Part shown: positions 35,472-44,107 of the stretch, in pieces | Position numbering within the stretch: the stretch's first letter is position 1 | Layout: each line of letters begins with the position of its first letter | Origin: Kluyvera sichuanensis | GTDB taxonomy: Bacteria; Pseudomonadota; Gammaproteobacteria; Enterobacterales; Enterobacteriaceae | Reading direction: 5' to 3' | Assembly (NCBI RefSeq): GCF_014218705.1 | Contig: NZ_JABBJF010000002.1 | Location: 372,001-436,000, forward strand | DNA: 64,000 bases | The notes under the pieces: generated by a model | Told to the model about the DNA's origin: nothing | The model's database searches: none | Seen by the model: only the letters and a program-made list of their open reading frames with translations | Position numbers and translations under genes: made by a program

Positions 35472-37496
35472 TCAGGACGTGGCGATAAACAGCTCGCGCA
35501 GCTGATGCAGCCGGTCGCGAATCTCTGCCGCTTCTTCAAACTCCAGGTTCTGCGCATGTTTGAGCATCTGCGCTTCCAGCGAGGTAATCTGCTGCTGCAG
35601 CGCTTTTGGCGTCAGCGCCTGAACATCCGGCTCGACGATGGTGACCGCGTTTTTCGACTTCCCGCGACCTTTGGCCCTGGTTTTCGCCAGCCCCTCACCC
35701 ATCGCCAGAATATCAACAACGTCTTTCACCAGCCCCTGCGGCACGATGCCGTGCTCTCCGTTATAGCGCTGCTGTTTCTCGCGACGGCGCTCGGTTTCAC
35801 CAATCGCTTTCGCCATCGACGGGGTAATTTTGTCCCCGTAGAGAATCGCTTTACCGTTGATGTTACGCGCCGCACGACCAATGGTCTGAATCAGCGAGCG
35901 TTCGGAACGCAGGAAGCCTTCTTTATCGGCGTCCAGAATCGCCACCAACGAGACTTCCGGCATATCGAGGCCTTCACGCAGCAGGTTGATCCCCACCAGC
36001 ACGTCAAACTCGCCCAGACGCAGGTCGCGGATGATCTCCATACGCTCCACGGTGTCGATATCAGAGTGCAGGTAGCGTACCCGCTCGCCGTGCTCTTCCA
36101 GATATTCCGTCAAGTCTTCCGCCATACGTTTAGTAAGCGTAGTCACCAGCACACGCTCGTTAATCACCGAACGTTTACGAATTTCCGACAACAGGTCATC
36201 TACCTGCGTGCCAACCGGACGCACTTCAATCAGCGGGTCAAGCAGCCCGGTTGGGCGCACCACCTGGTCAATCACATCGCCGCCGGATTTTTCCAGCTCA
36301 TAGTTGCCCGGCGTCGCCGACACGTAAATTGTCTGCGGCGCCAGCGCTTCAAATTCTTCAAACTTCAGCGGACGGTTGTCGAGCGCCGACGGCAGGCGGA
36401 AGCCGTATTCCACTAGCGTCTCTTTGCGTGCGCGGTCGCCGCGATACATGCCGCCAATCTGCGGAATAGTAACGTGGGATTCATCAATCACCAGCAGGCC
36501 ATCAGCCGGCAGGTAGTCAAACAGCGTCGGAGGCGGCTCGCCTGGCCCGCGTCCGGAGAGGAAGCGCGAGTAGTTTTCGATGCCAGAGCAGTAGCCCAGC
36601 TCGTTCATCATTTCGAGGTCAAACTGGGTACGCTGGCTCAGGCGCTGCTCTTCCAGCAGCTTGTTGTTTTCCAGCAGCACCTTGCGGCGGTCTGCCAGCT
36701 CCACTTTAATCTCTTCCATCGCCTGCACGATGCGCTCGCGCGGCGTCACGTAGTGTGATTTTGGATAGATGGTAAAGCGCTGAATGGTCGAATCAACGTG
36801 GCCGGTCAGCGGGTCAAACAGCGAGAGGCGTTCCACCTCTTCGTCAAACAGTTCAACGCGCAGCGCCAGATCGTCAGATTCTGCCGGGAAGATGTCGATA
36901 ACCTCGCCACGCACGCGGAAGGTCGCACGCTGGAACGCCTGATCGTTGCGGGTGTACTGCAATTCAGCCAGACGGCGCAGAATGGAGCGCTGATCGATAA
37001 TCATGCCCACCGTCAGGTGCAGCATCATTTTGAGGTACAGGTCAGGGTCGCCCAGACCGTAGATAGCGGACACCGAGGCCACCACCACCACGTCGCGGCG
37101 TTCGAGCAGCGCTTTGGTGGCGGACAAACGCATCTGTTCGATATGTTCGTTCACCGAGGCATCTTTTTCGATAAAGGTATCCGAGCTTGGGACGTACGCT
37201 TCCGGCTGGTAGTAATCGTAGTAAGAGACGAAGTACTCAACCGCGTTTTCCGGGAAGAACGCTTTCATTTCGCCATACAGCTGAGCCGCCAGCGTTTTGT
37301 TCGGCGCCAGCACCATTGTCGGGCGCTGCAGGTCAGCAATGACGTTGGCAACGGTGAAGGTTTTCCCCGACCCCGTTACGCCTAACAGCGTCTGGTGCGC
37401 CAGGCCGTCTTCCAGCCCCTCTTTCAGGCGTGAAATGGCAGCAGGCTGGTCGCCTGAAGGACTAAACGCAGAATGCAATTTGAAGGGTTTACTCAT
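35472..37496 (-). CDS. uvrB: UvrB, excinuclease ABC subunit B
   Basis: 674 residues (E. coli 673). Helicase motif [18 protein letters not shown], the damage-inserting beta-hairpin [25 protein letters not shown] box, motif [20 protein letters not shown] and QTIGRAARN, and the C-terminal UvrC-binding coiled coil ([20 protein letters not shown]). It verifies lesions in nucleotide excision repair. ATG at 37496 (MSKPFKL) as in E. coli; a TTG two codons upstream is less likely. LexA and DnaA sites lie upstream. The linker before the coiled coil differs from E. coli. Confidence 0.97.
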   Translation of the reverse strand: MSKPFKLHSAFSPSGDQPAAISRLKEGLEDGLAHQTLLGVTGSGKTFTVANVIADLQRPTMVLAPNKTLAAQLYGEMKAFFPENAVEYFVSYYDYYQPEAYVPSSDTFIEKDASVNEHIEQMRLSATKALLERRDVVVVASVSAIYGLGDPDLYLKMMLHLTVGMIIDQRSILRRLAELQYTRNDQAFQRATFRVRGEVIDIFPAESDDLALRVELFDEEVERLSLFDPLTGHVDSTIQRFTIYPKSHYVTPRERIVQAMEEIKVELADRRKVLLENNKLLEEQRLSQRTQFDLEMMNELGYCSGIENYSRFLSGRGPGEPPPTLFDYLPADGLLVIDESHVTIPQIGGMYRGDRARKETLVEYGFRLPSALDNRPLKFEEFEALAPQTIYVSATPGNYELEKSGGDVIDQVVRPTGLLDPLIEVRPVGTQVDDLLSEIRKRSVINERVLVTTLTKRMAEDLTEYLEEHGERVRYLHSDIDTVERMEIIRDLRLGEFDVLVGINLLREGLDMPEVSLVAILDADKEGFLRSERSLIQTIGRAARNINGKAILYGDKITPSMAKAIGETERRREKQQRYNGEHGIVPQGLVKDVVDILAMGEGLAKTRAKGRGKSKNAVTIVEPDVQALTPKALQQQITSLEAQMLKHAQNLEFEEAAEIRDRLHQLRELFIATS

Positions 37497-37574
37497 GGAC
37501 AACGCTACCTGATGACGAATGGGCCGGGCTGGAGATTAATTCTACTCGCCGCCTGCCGAATTGCCAATAAAAAA

Positions 37575-37594
37575 TACTGGATATAAAAACAGTA
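37575..37594 (-). promoter_or_regulatory. LexA (SOS) box of uvrB
   Basis: TACTGGATATAAAAACAGTA: CTG-N10-CAG with perfect TACTG and CAGTA ends, about 80 bp before the uvrB ATG. This matches the E. coli uvrB operator. Confidence 0.93.
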
Positions 37595-37687
37595 ATCACT
37601 TACTGTATTTCGTGTTCCAGGGGCAACGGCAAGCAAGAGCGGCTGAAATTTATCCTCTGACAAGATAAAACACCAGCCTGATAAGGT

Positions 37688-37919
37688 TATCCCCAGAATT
37701 TTTTCTCTTTTAACATTTGTCAATATAGGTCATGAAAGTTTTATGGCAATCCGCAGCACTTTTTATTACGCCATTGCTTTTATTTATCTTGTTGAAATTT
37801 ATAGAAAACATAGAAAAGCCGCGTTTCGCATCAATTCAGGCGCAGGCCGCATGCTCTCTCGTTTACCGCAGGTTTTCTAACTCTAATACACAGGGTTATC
37901 CACAGGAATAGTGGATAAC
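37688..37919. promoter_or_regulatory. DnaA boxes upstream of uvrB
   Basis: A perfect high-affinity box TTATCCACA (37896-37904) is followed six bases later by an inverted near-match (AGTGGATAA, 37910-37918, one mismatch). A third near-match, TTATCCCCA, is at 37688-37696. E. coli uvrB also has a DnaA box at an upstream promoter. Confidence 0.8.
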
Positions 37920-38020
37920 TGCCGCTAGCCCCTATCCCCCGGCACCCGGCGATTTGCGCAACGGCGTGTCAACGAGAAAGCAAAAAAATATTTTATCCCC
38001 GATTTTGATATTTATCAGCG

Positions 38021-38055
38021 AAAAAGCACGCCCATTTTGTCCATCAACATGGGCG
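38021..38055 (-). terminator. Terminator of the bioBFCD operon
   Basis: In the bio direction: CGCCCAT, 13-nt loop, ATGGGCG, then TGCTTTTTC. It lies about 70 bp past the bioD stop. Confidence 0.8.
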
Positions 38056-38123
38056 ATTTCCTTACGTTATCTGCGGGTTAGCGCTTACGAATGAAGATGG
38101 AAAAGGCGTGCCAGAAAAGTGGC

Positions 38124-38801
38124 TTACAGAGCGCTCAGGTCAAGGTATTGCCCAAGCGGTTGGGATTCAACCTCATCGCCAAGCCACGGGATCTCTCCAA
38201 GCAGCGGTGCGGGAAGCATCCGCTGGAGCGTGCTCAGGTATTCTGCATGGCGACGTCCCGGCGGCGTCACATCGTTGGCAATCCAGCCCGCCAGCCGTAG
38301 CCCTGCCTGCTGTACTGCCTGCGCGGTCAGCACCGCGTGGTTGATGCAGCCAAGCTTCACGCCCACCACCAGGATGACCGGCATCTGTTCCGTTTGCACC
38401 CAATCCGCCAGGGTCAGCGTTGGCGAGAGCGGCGTAAACCAGCCACCGGCCCCTTCCACCAGCACCCAATCGGCTTCGGCCTCCAGCGCGCGCAGCCCAG
38501 CAGAAAGCACACTGGCCTCGATAGGCCGCTGCTCGTCGGCGCTGACGATATGCGGAGAGGTCGGCTCGGCAAAGGTATACGGGTTCACCTGCTCGTAGCG
38601 TAACGGCAGCACGCTGTTGCGTTGCAGCGCCAGTGCGTCGCTGTTGCGCAAACCGTCGGCGGTCATTTCGCTGCCGGAAGCCACCGGCTTGTACCCCGCC
38701 GTACGCCGCCCAAGCGAACCTGCGGCCTGGAGCAGCGCGGTGCTGGCGACGGTTTTTCCGACTTCGGTGTCGGTGCCGGTTACATAAAAGCGTTCAGTCA
38801 C
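38124..38801 (-). CDS. bioD: BioD, dethiobiotin synthetase
   Basis: 225 residues, the E. coli length. P-loop [20 protein letters not shown] at the N-terminus, then the substrate Lys in [10 protein letters not shown] and [12 protein letters not shown]. It closes the ureido ring of biotin from 7,8-diaminopelargonate, CO2 and ATP in the cytoplasm. It overlaps bioC by 8 bp and is last in bioBFCD. Confidence 0.96.
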   Translation of the reverse strand: MTERFYVTGTDTEVGKTVASTALLQAAGSLGRRTAGYKPVASGSEMTADGLRNSDALALQRNSVLPLRYEQVNPYTFAEPTSPHIVSADEQRPIEASVLSAGLRALEAEADWVLVEGAGGWFTPLSPTLTLADWVQTEQMPVILVVGVKLGCINHAVLTAQAVQQAGLRLAGWIANDVTPPGRRHAEYLSTLQRMLPAPLLGEIPWLGDEVESQPLGQYLDLSAL

Positions 38802-39549
38802 GCGAGATCACTCCTGTAAAAAGATGGTAGGTCAGCGGGAATTCTCCCGCCTGAGACGGCCACGCCAGTTGAAGCTGCTGGAGCCTGCTGCGCGTCAGCG
38901 GCTGCTGGCTGCGCCCCTCGTGGAGATGCGTCGCGCCAATGCCTTTCAGGGAACGCATGGCGCTCAGCGCATCGGGAAAGGCCAGCGTGATGGAGGTGGC
39001 AACGCTGCGGCTGTGGTAGTCAACTAGCGCCTCCTGCAGCGCCGTCTCGGGAAGAAAACGGTTGGCGTGTGGACGCTGGTCAACGGCACGCCAGGCCTGA
39101 TTCAGCTCTGGCAGTGAGCCTGCCGTCAACGTGGTAAAGGCCAGCGTGCCGCCGGGGCTAAGCTGGTGATACAACCCCTCCAGCGCCACGTGGAGGTCGC
39201 TACACCACTGAATAGCCAGATTGCTCCACACCAGATCAAAGCCGCCTTCCGGCAGTGGAATAGCTTCGATATCGGCCTGGAGATAACGGTCGGCTGCCTG
39301 CTGACGCTGCGCCTGCTCAAGCATTTCAGCCGAGAGATCCAGCGCCGTTACGTGGCTACCTTTGTTACGCCAGTAGCGGCTGTAGCTGCCCGGCCCGCAA
39401 CCTGCGTCCAGCACGCGGTCAAACGCCCGCGACGGCAGCTGGGACAGCAGCTGCTGTGCGCTCAGGCGCTGTAACTCGTCGTGCTGATGGTAGTGCGCCG
39501 CCGCACGGCCAAATGCCGCCGCCACCGCCTGTTTATTGACGGTTGCCAT
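38794..39549 (-). CDS. bioC: BioC, malonyl-ACP O-methyltransferase
   Basis: 251 residues, the E. coli length. SAM motif [15 protein letters not shown], then [12 protein letters not shown] and [12 protein letters not shown]. It methylates malonyl-ACP so that fatty acid synthase can build the pimelate moiety. It overlaps both bioF (17 bp) and bioD (8 bp), implying translational coupling. Confidence 0.96.
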   Translation of the reverse strand: MATVNKQAVAAAFGRAAAHYHQHDELQRLSAQQLLSQLPSRAFDRVLDAGCGPGSYSRYWRNKGSHVTALDLSAEMLEQAQRQQAADRYLQADIEAIPLPEGGFDLVWSNLAIQWCSDLHVALEGLYHQLSPGGTLAFTTLTAGSLPELNQAWRAVDQRPHANRFLPETALQEALVDYHSRSVATSITLAFPDALSAMRSLKGIGATHLHEGRSQQPLTRSRLQQLQLAWPSQAGEFPLTYHLFTGVISRD

Positions 39550-40690
39550 GCAGCACCTCCAGCAGTCTGTCGATATCCTGCGCTTCGTGCGCGGCGGTCA
39601 GCGTTAAGCGCAAGCGTGCCGTCCCGGCGGGTACCGTCGGCGGGCGAATCGCCGTCACCCAACAGCCCTGCTCGCGCAGTTGTTCGGCCAGGTTGAGAGT
39701 GTGCTGGTTATCACCGACGATCAGCGGCTGAATCGCACTTTGCGAATCGGTTAAGGTGTAGTCCAGCCCCTGCGTGCCGTAGCGAAAAGCGGCAACATGC
39801 TGCGCCAGCTTTTCGCGTCGCTGCTGACCGTCATCGCTCTGAATCACTGCCAGCGCCGCCTGTAGCGAAACCGCCTGGGCGGGCGGCATGGCGGTGCTGT
39901 AAATCAGATGGCGGGCGAACTGCACAAAGTAATCCGCCACGTCATGGCTGCACAGCACCGCCGCACCGCTCAGGCCAAACGCCTTGCCAAAGGTCACCAC
40001 CAGCAGCTCAGGATGAACGCCCTGCTGCTGACAACTCCCCCGCCCGTTTGTGCCGTTGATGCCAATGCCGTGCGCATCATCGACCATCAGCCAGGCGTTA
40101 GCGTCGCGCGCGGCCGCAGCGATATCCGCCAGCGGCGCGCTATCGCCATCCATGCTGAATACCCCTTCCGTCACCACAAGCTGCTGGCCGTCGAGGGGGG
40201 CTGCCAGCAGCCTGGAGAGATGCTGGCTGTCATTATGCTGAAAGCGGCGCAGCTGCGCCGGGCTTAGCGTAGCGGCTTCAAGCAACGACGCGTGGCTGAG
40301 ACGATCGGCAACGATCCGGTCTTCACGCCCGGCAAGTGCCGCGATCGTCGCCTGATTGGCAGCAAAACCGGAAATAAACAGCAGCGCGCGGTCATAGCCC
40401 AGCCAGTCAGCCAGTTGCTCTTCAAGGCGTTGATGGGCCTGGTGGTAGCCGGTCACATGCCCGGACCCACCGCTGCCCACGCCGTACTGCTGCGCGCCCT
40501 GCTGCCAGGCGTGGATCACCTGTGGATGTTGGCTGAGGCCGAGATAGTCGTTACTGGAAAAGTTGCAGTAGCGACGCTCACCGCGCACCAGCCAGCGGCC
40601 TGCACCTTGCTCCAAAGGCTGGCGAGAACGGAAAGCCTGGGCCTCCCGACGTTCGCTTAATGCCTGTTCAATGCGCTGCTGCCAGCTCAT
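39533..40690 (-). CDS. bioF: BioF, 8-amino-7-oxononanoate synthase
   Basis: 385 residues (E. coli 384). It condenses pimeloyl-ACP with alanine using PLP. Signatures are [38 protein letters not shown] and the PLP Lys in [13 protein letters not shown]. Overlaps bioB by 4 bp and bioC by 17 bp. Confidence 0.97.
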   Translation of the reverse strand: MSWQQRIEQALSERREAQAFRSRQPLEQGAGRWLVRGERRYCNFSSNDYLGLSQHPQVIHAWQQGAQQYGVGSGGSGHVTGYHQAHQRLEEQLADWLGYDRALLFISGFAANQATIAALAGREDRIVADRLSHASLLEAATLSPAQLRRFQHNDSQHLSRLLAAPLDGQQLVVTEGVFSMDGDSAPLADIAAAARDANAWLMVDDAHGIGINGTNGRGSCQQQGVHPELLVVTFGKAFGLSGAAVLCSHDVADYFVQFARHLIYSTAMPPAQAVSLQAALAVIQSDDGQQRREKLAQHVAAFRYGTQGLDYTLTDSQSAIQPLIVGDNQHTLNLAEQLREQGCWVTAIRPPTVPAGTARLRLTLTAAHEAQDIDRLLEVLHGNRQ

Positions 40691-41727
40691 ACCGCCGCCG
40701 CGTTGTAATAATCCTCGGTGTCTGGCGTCATCAGTACCTGCTCCAGACGCTGCTGCTGTTCGTTATCACCCGCCGTCACCGTGGTCTGCTGCGGATTAAG
40801 ACCCAATTTGCGGAATAGCTGCAGGTCTTTGTCCTCTTCCGGGTTCGGCGTCGTCAGCAGTTTGCAGCCGTAGAAAATGGAGTTCGCGCCCGCCATAAAG
40901 CACATCGCCTGGGTCTGCTCGTTCATCTGCTCACGGCCAGCGGAGAGGCGGACGTGGGAGGTTGGCATCATGATGCGCGCCACGGCAATGGTGCGAATAA
41001 AATCAAAGGCATCAACATCGTCGTTATCCGCCAGCGGCGTACCCTTCACCTTCACCAACATGTTAATCGGCACGCTCTCTGGCGGCGTTGGCAGGTTGGC
41101 GAGCTGCAGCAACAGCCCGGCGCGGTCGGTGACGGTTTCACCAAGGCCCACAATGCCGCCGGAGCAGACTTTAATCCCGGCATCACGCACTTTATCCAGC
41201 GTGTCCAGGCGCTCCTGATAGCTGCGGGTGGTGATGATATTGCCGTAGAATTCCGGCGAGGTATCGAGGTTGTGGTTGTAATAATCCAGCCCCGCCGTCG
41301 CTAGCCGGCTCGCCTGGCTATCGGACAACGTGCCCAGCGTCATACAAGCTTCCAGCCCCATCTCTTTCACGCCCTGGACCATCTGCTCCAGGTACGGCAT
41401 ATCGCGATCGTTCGGGTTTTTCCACGCCGCGCCCATGCAGAAACGGGTCGAGCCCGCCAGCTTGGCTTTGCGCGCCGATTCCAGCACCTGCTCCACTTCC
41501 ATCAGGCGTTCGGTTTCCAGCCCGGTTTTGTAGCGTGAGCTCTGCGGGCAGTATTTGCAGTCTTCCGGGCACGCGCCGGTTTTGATCGACAGCAACGTGC
41601 TCACCTGCACCTGCCGAGGGTCGAAGTGCTGGCGGTGAACCTGTTGAGCTTCAAACAGTAAATCGAGCAGCGGTTTATCGAAAAGAGCGGTGACCTGCGA
41701 CATTGTCCAGCGTAAAGGGTTAGCCAT
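40687..41727 (-). CDS. bioB: BioB, biotin synthase (radical SAM)
   Basis: 346 residues, the E. coli length. The radical SAM motif [10 protein letters not shown] binds 4Fe-4S; the auxiliary 2Fe-2S ligands lie in [10 protein letters not shown] and downstream Cys/Arg residues ([10 protein letters not shown]). It inserts sulfur into dethiobiotin. First gene of bioBFCD, divergent from bioA across the BirA operator. Confidence 0.97.
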   Translation of the reverse strand: MANPLRWTMSQVTALFDKPLLDLLFEAQQVHRQHFDPRQVQVSTLLSIKTGACPEDCKYCPQSSRYKTGLETERLMEVEQVLESARKAKLAGSTRFCMGAAWKNPNDRDMPYLEQMVQGVKEMGLEACMTLGTLSDSQASRLATAGLDYYNHNLDTSPEFYGNIITTRSYQERLDTLDKVRDAGIKVCSGGIVGLGETVTDRAGLLLQLANLPTPPESVPINMLVKVKGTPLADNDDVDAFDFIRTIAVARIMMPTSHVRLSAGREQMNEQTQAMCFMAGANSIFYGCKLLTTPNPEEDKDLQLFRKLGLNPQQTTVTAGDNEQQQRLEQVLMTPDTEDYYNAAAV

Positions 41728-41768
41728 TGGCTTCTCCGGGGTTTTGTTAATTTTCGGTTCGGTTTATA

Positions 41769-41804
41769 CTCGTAAACCTAAAACTTTTCAAAATGGTTTA
41801 CAAG
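41769..41804. promoter_or_regulatory. bio operator (BirA-binding site)
   Basis: GTAAACC (41772-41778) and GGTTTAC (41795-41801) are an inverted repeat with a 16-bp spacer, the known architecture of the E. coli bioO site. It sits between the divergent bioB and bioA starts and should be bound by BirA-biotinyl-AMP to shut off both. Confidence 0.93.
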
Positions 41805-41810
41805 TCGATT

Positions 41811-43100
41811 ATGACAACGGACGATCTTGCCTTCGATAGCCGCCATATCTGGCATCCCTATACCTCAATGACTAAACCGCTGCCGGTCTACCCGGTAGTT
41901 TCCGCCGAGGGCTGCGAGCTGCACCTCGCCAGCGGCGAGCATCTGGTGGACGGCATGTCCTCGTGGTGGGCAGCCATTCACGGCTACAACCACCCACGTC
42001 TGAACGCGGCGATGAAGACGCAGATCGACCAGATGTCGCACGTGATGTTTGGCGGTATTACCCACCCTTCCGCCGTGGCGTTGTGCCGTAAACTGGTGGC
42101 GATGACCCCGGAGCCGCTGGAGTGCGTGTTCCTTGCCGACTCGGGTTCGGTGGCGGTGGAAGTGGCGATGAAAATGGCGTTGCAGTACTGGCAAGCCAAA
42201 GGCGAGTCGCGCCAGCGTTTCCTGACCTTCCGCAACGGCTATCACGGCGATACCTTTGGCGCGATGTCGGTGTGCGACCCGGATAACTCGATGCACAGCC
42301 TGTGGAAGGGCTACCTGCCGGAGAACCTCTTCGCGCCCGCGCCGCATAGCCGCTTTGACGGGGAGTTTGACGAGTACGATATGGTGGCCTTTGCCCGTCT
42401 GATGGCCGCGCATCGTCACGAAATTGCTGCCGTTATTCTTGAGCCTGTGGTTCAGGGCGCGGGCGGCATGCGGATGTATCATCCGGAGTGGCTCAAACGG
42501 ATTCGTAAGATGTGCGATCGCGAAGGGATCTTGCTGATTGCCGATGAAATTGCCACCGGCTTTGGCCGTACCGGCAAGCTCTTTGCCTGCGACCATGCGG
42601 GCATCAGCGCCGATATTCTGTGCCTCGGAAAAGCGCTAACCGGCGGTACCATGACCCTCTCCGCCGCTATCACCACCCGTGAGGTTGCCGAGACCATCAG
42701 CAACGGTGAAGCGGGCTGCTTTATGCACGGCCCCACTTTTATGGGCAACCCGTTGGCCTGCGCCGTCGCGACAGAAAGCCTGGCGCTGCTGGAGAGCGGC
42801 GAGTGGCAAACGCAGGTGGCGGCAATTGAACGTCAGCTCAAGCGCGAACTCGCCCCGGCCGCCGACGCGCCGTTGGTCGCCGATGTCCGCGTGCTGGGGG
42901 CTATTGGCGTCGTCGAGACGCGCTATCCGGTGAACCCGGCGTTGCTCCAGCGCTTCTTCGTCGAACAAGGGGTGTGGATTCGTCCGTTTGGCCGCCTGAT
43001 TTATCTGATGCCACCGTACCCTATTACGCCGCAGCAGCTGACGCGTCTGACGCGGGCGATATGTCTCGCGGTTGAGCAGGAAATATTTTTTATCCAATAA
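41811..43100 (+). CDS. bioA: BioA, DAPA aminotransferase
   Basis: 429 residues, the E. coli length. It uses SAM as amino donor to make 7,8-diaminopelargonate. Class III aminotransferase motifs: [44 protein letters not shown] and the PLP Lys in [12 protein letters not shown]. The ATG at 41811 ([20 protein letters not shown]) matches E. coli; an ATG six codons upstream lies in the BirA operator. Confidence 0.97.
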   Translation: MTTDDLAFDSRHIWHPYTSMTKPLPVYPVVSAEGCELHLASGEHLVDGMSSWWAAIHGYNHPRLNAAMKTQIDQMSHVMFGGITHPSAVALCRKLVAMTPEPLECVFLADSGSVAVEVAMKMALQYWQAKGESRQRFLTFRNGYHGDTFGAMSVCDPDNSMHSLWKGYLPENLFAPAPHSRFDGEFDEYDMVAFARLMAAHRHEIAAVILEPVVQGAGGMRMYHPEWLKRIRKMCDREGILLIADEIATGFGRTGKLFACDHAGISADILCLGKALTGGTMTLSAAITTREVAETISNGEAGCFMHGPTFMGNPLACAVATESLALLESGEWQTQVAAIERQLKRELAPAADAPLVADVRVLGAIGVVETRYPVNPALLQRFFVEQGVWIRPFGRLIYLMPPYPITPQQLTRLTRAICLAVEQEIFFIQ

Positions 43101-43131
43101 GCTGCGGTAATCTCCCCACGTTACCGCTACA

Positions 43132-43163
43132 CTCCTTTGTTAATCAGTTGATTAACAAAGGAG
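43132..43163. promoter_or_regulatory. 15-bp perfect inverted repeat covering the ybhB Shine-Dalgarno
   Basis: Arms CTCCTTTGTTAATCA (43132-43146) and TGATTAACAAAGGAG (43149-43163) with a 2-bp centre. The AAAGGAGG Shine-Dalgarno of ybhB is the end of the right arm. In RNA this would hide the ribosome site; in DNA it is an operator-like palindrome whose TTAATCA/TGATTAA core recalls the cecR operator. No T-run follows, so it is not a simple bioA terminator. Confidence 0.8.
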
Positions 43164-43170
43164 GCAGTTG

Positions 43171-43647
43171 ATGAAATTAGTCAGCCACGACCTGCGTGAC
43201 GGTGAAAAGCTCCCTCATCGCCAGGTGTTCAACGGCATGGGCTACGATGGCGAAAACCTTTCTCCCCATCTGGCCTGGGATGACGTTCCTGCGGGCACCA
43301 AAAGCTTTGTCGTAACCTGCTACGATCCGGATGCCCCAACCGGCTCCGGTTGGTGGCACTGGATCGTTGCCAATATTCCAGCCGACACCCGTGAACTGCC
43401 AACCGGTGCAGGCTCTGGTCTGGTCGGGTTACCGGCAGGCGCCCTGCAAACCCGTACCGACTTCGGTAAAGCGGGCTACGGCGGCGCGGCACCACCGAAA
43501 GGCGAAACCCACCGTTATATCTTCACCGTCCATGCGATGGACGTTGAAAGCATTGACGTTGATGAAGGCGCCAGCGGCGCAATGGTCGGCTTCAACGTGC
43601 ACTTCCATAGCCTCGGCAGCGCATCCATCACCGCCCTGTTCAGCTAA
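43171..43647 (+). CDS. ybhB: YbhB, PEBP/RKIP-family protein
   Basis: 158 residues, the E. coli length, phosphatidylethanolamine-binding-protein fold. Family signatures are YDPDAPTGSGWWHWIVANI and the anion pocket block KGETHRYIFTVHAMD. It is cytoplasmic by sequence (no signal peptide). The E. coli protein has a solved structure but no firm role. ATG at 43171 after AAAGGAGGCAGTTG; a TTG directly before it is ignored. Between bioA and, here, mtlA; in E. coli ybhC follows directly. Confidence 0.95.
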   Translation: MKLVSHDLRDGEKLPHRQVFNGMGYDGENLSPHLAWDDVPAGTKSFVVTCYDPDAPTGSGWWHWIVANIPADTRELPTGAGSGLVGLPAGALQTRTDFGKAGYGGAAPPKGETHRYIFTVHAMDVESIDVDEGASGAMVGFNVHFHSLGSASITALFS

Positions 43648-43667
43648 TCGCCCCCTAATCCGTTCAC

Positions 43668-43699
43668 GCCCTGCCTGGGAAACCTCGCAGGGCTTTTTT
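43668..43699 (+). terminator. ybhB terminator
   Basis: GCCCTGC, 12-nt loop, GCAGGGC, then six T. Confidence 0.93.
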
Positions 43700-43790
43700 G
43701 TCGCTGATGGCGAAGCGCTGTAATTTTCTAACGTAAACGCCAGTGCATAACAGGAAAGCGCAGGAGTGTGAGGGGAATGTAAATTTATCT

Positions 43791-43967
43791 TGTGAATTTG
43801 ATCACAATTTAAAAACAAACACGCCAATACAAAAGGTGATTTAAATCACAAAAAATAGGACAGGAAAGGACATATTTTCGCTTTGTAGCCAACTTACAGC
43901 CACTTTATGTGACAAAGATCACCAAAAGTGACCTGTTGATGGGGTGGTGAGAGTGATCAAGATCACA
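43791..43967 (+). promoter_or_regulatory. Array of four CRP sites upstream of mtlA
   Basis: Sites at 43791-43806 (TGTGA-N6-TCACA, perfect), 43835-43850 (GGTGA-N6-TCACA), 43908-43923 (TGTGA-N6-TCACC) and 43952-43967 (AGTGA-N6-TCACA). Start-to-start spacings are 44, 73 and 44 bp, near whole helical turns. The E. coli mtl promoter is also known for several CRP sites. Confidence 0.88.
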
Positions 43968-44107
43968 AACACCCCTCGGGGTACGCGAGACGAAAACGCC
44001 GTGATAGAGTCGATTTTGCATACTGAACGACTGGATGGTTTTTGGCGAAACCATCACAACTATGACGACGCGCAGCATCTAAGACGCGCACCACGAGGGG
44101 TGTTTTT

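Larger units (their letters stand above)
37497..38123. other. uvrB-bioD intergenic region (627 bp)
   Basis: It contains the LexA box and uvrB promoters (37500-37600), a DnaA-box cluster (37688-37919), an AT-rich stretch (37740-37850, 37975-38020) and the bio operon terminator (38021-38055). I see no convincing coding frame; a 72-codon reverse frame at 37505-37723 covers the LexA box and is rejected. Confidence 0.7.
43648..44107. other. ybhB-mtlA intergenic region (460 bp)
   Basis: It holds the ybhB terminator (43668-43699), four CRP sites (43791-43967), a GATGGTTT-N6-AAACCATC inverted repeat (44034-44055) and the mtlA leader. A CATACT at 44018-44023 is a possible -10. No gene seen. Confidence 0.75.

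Noticed and set aside
35505-36416. 303-codon forward open frame
   Set aside because: Antisense to uvrB; composition (Arg/His/Gln-rich) is that of a reverse-complement shadow.
37505-37723. 72-codon reverse frame upstream of uvrB
   Set aside because: It covers the LexA box and promoter region, shows no conserved features and has no good ribosome site.
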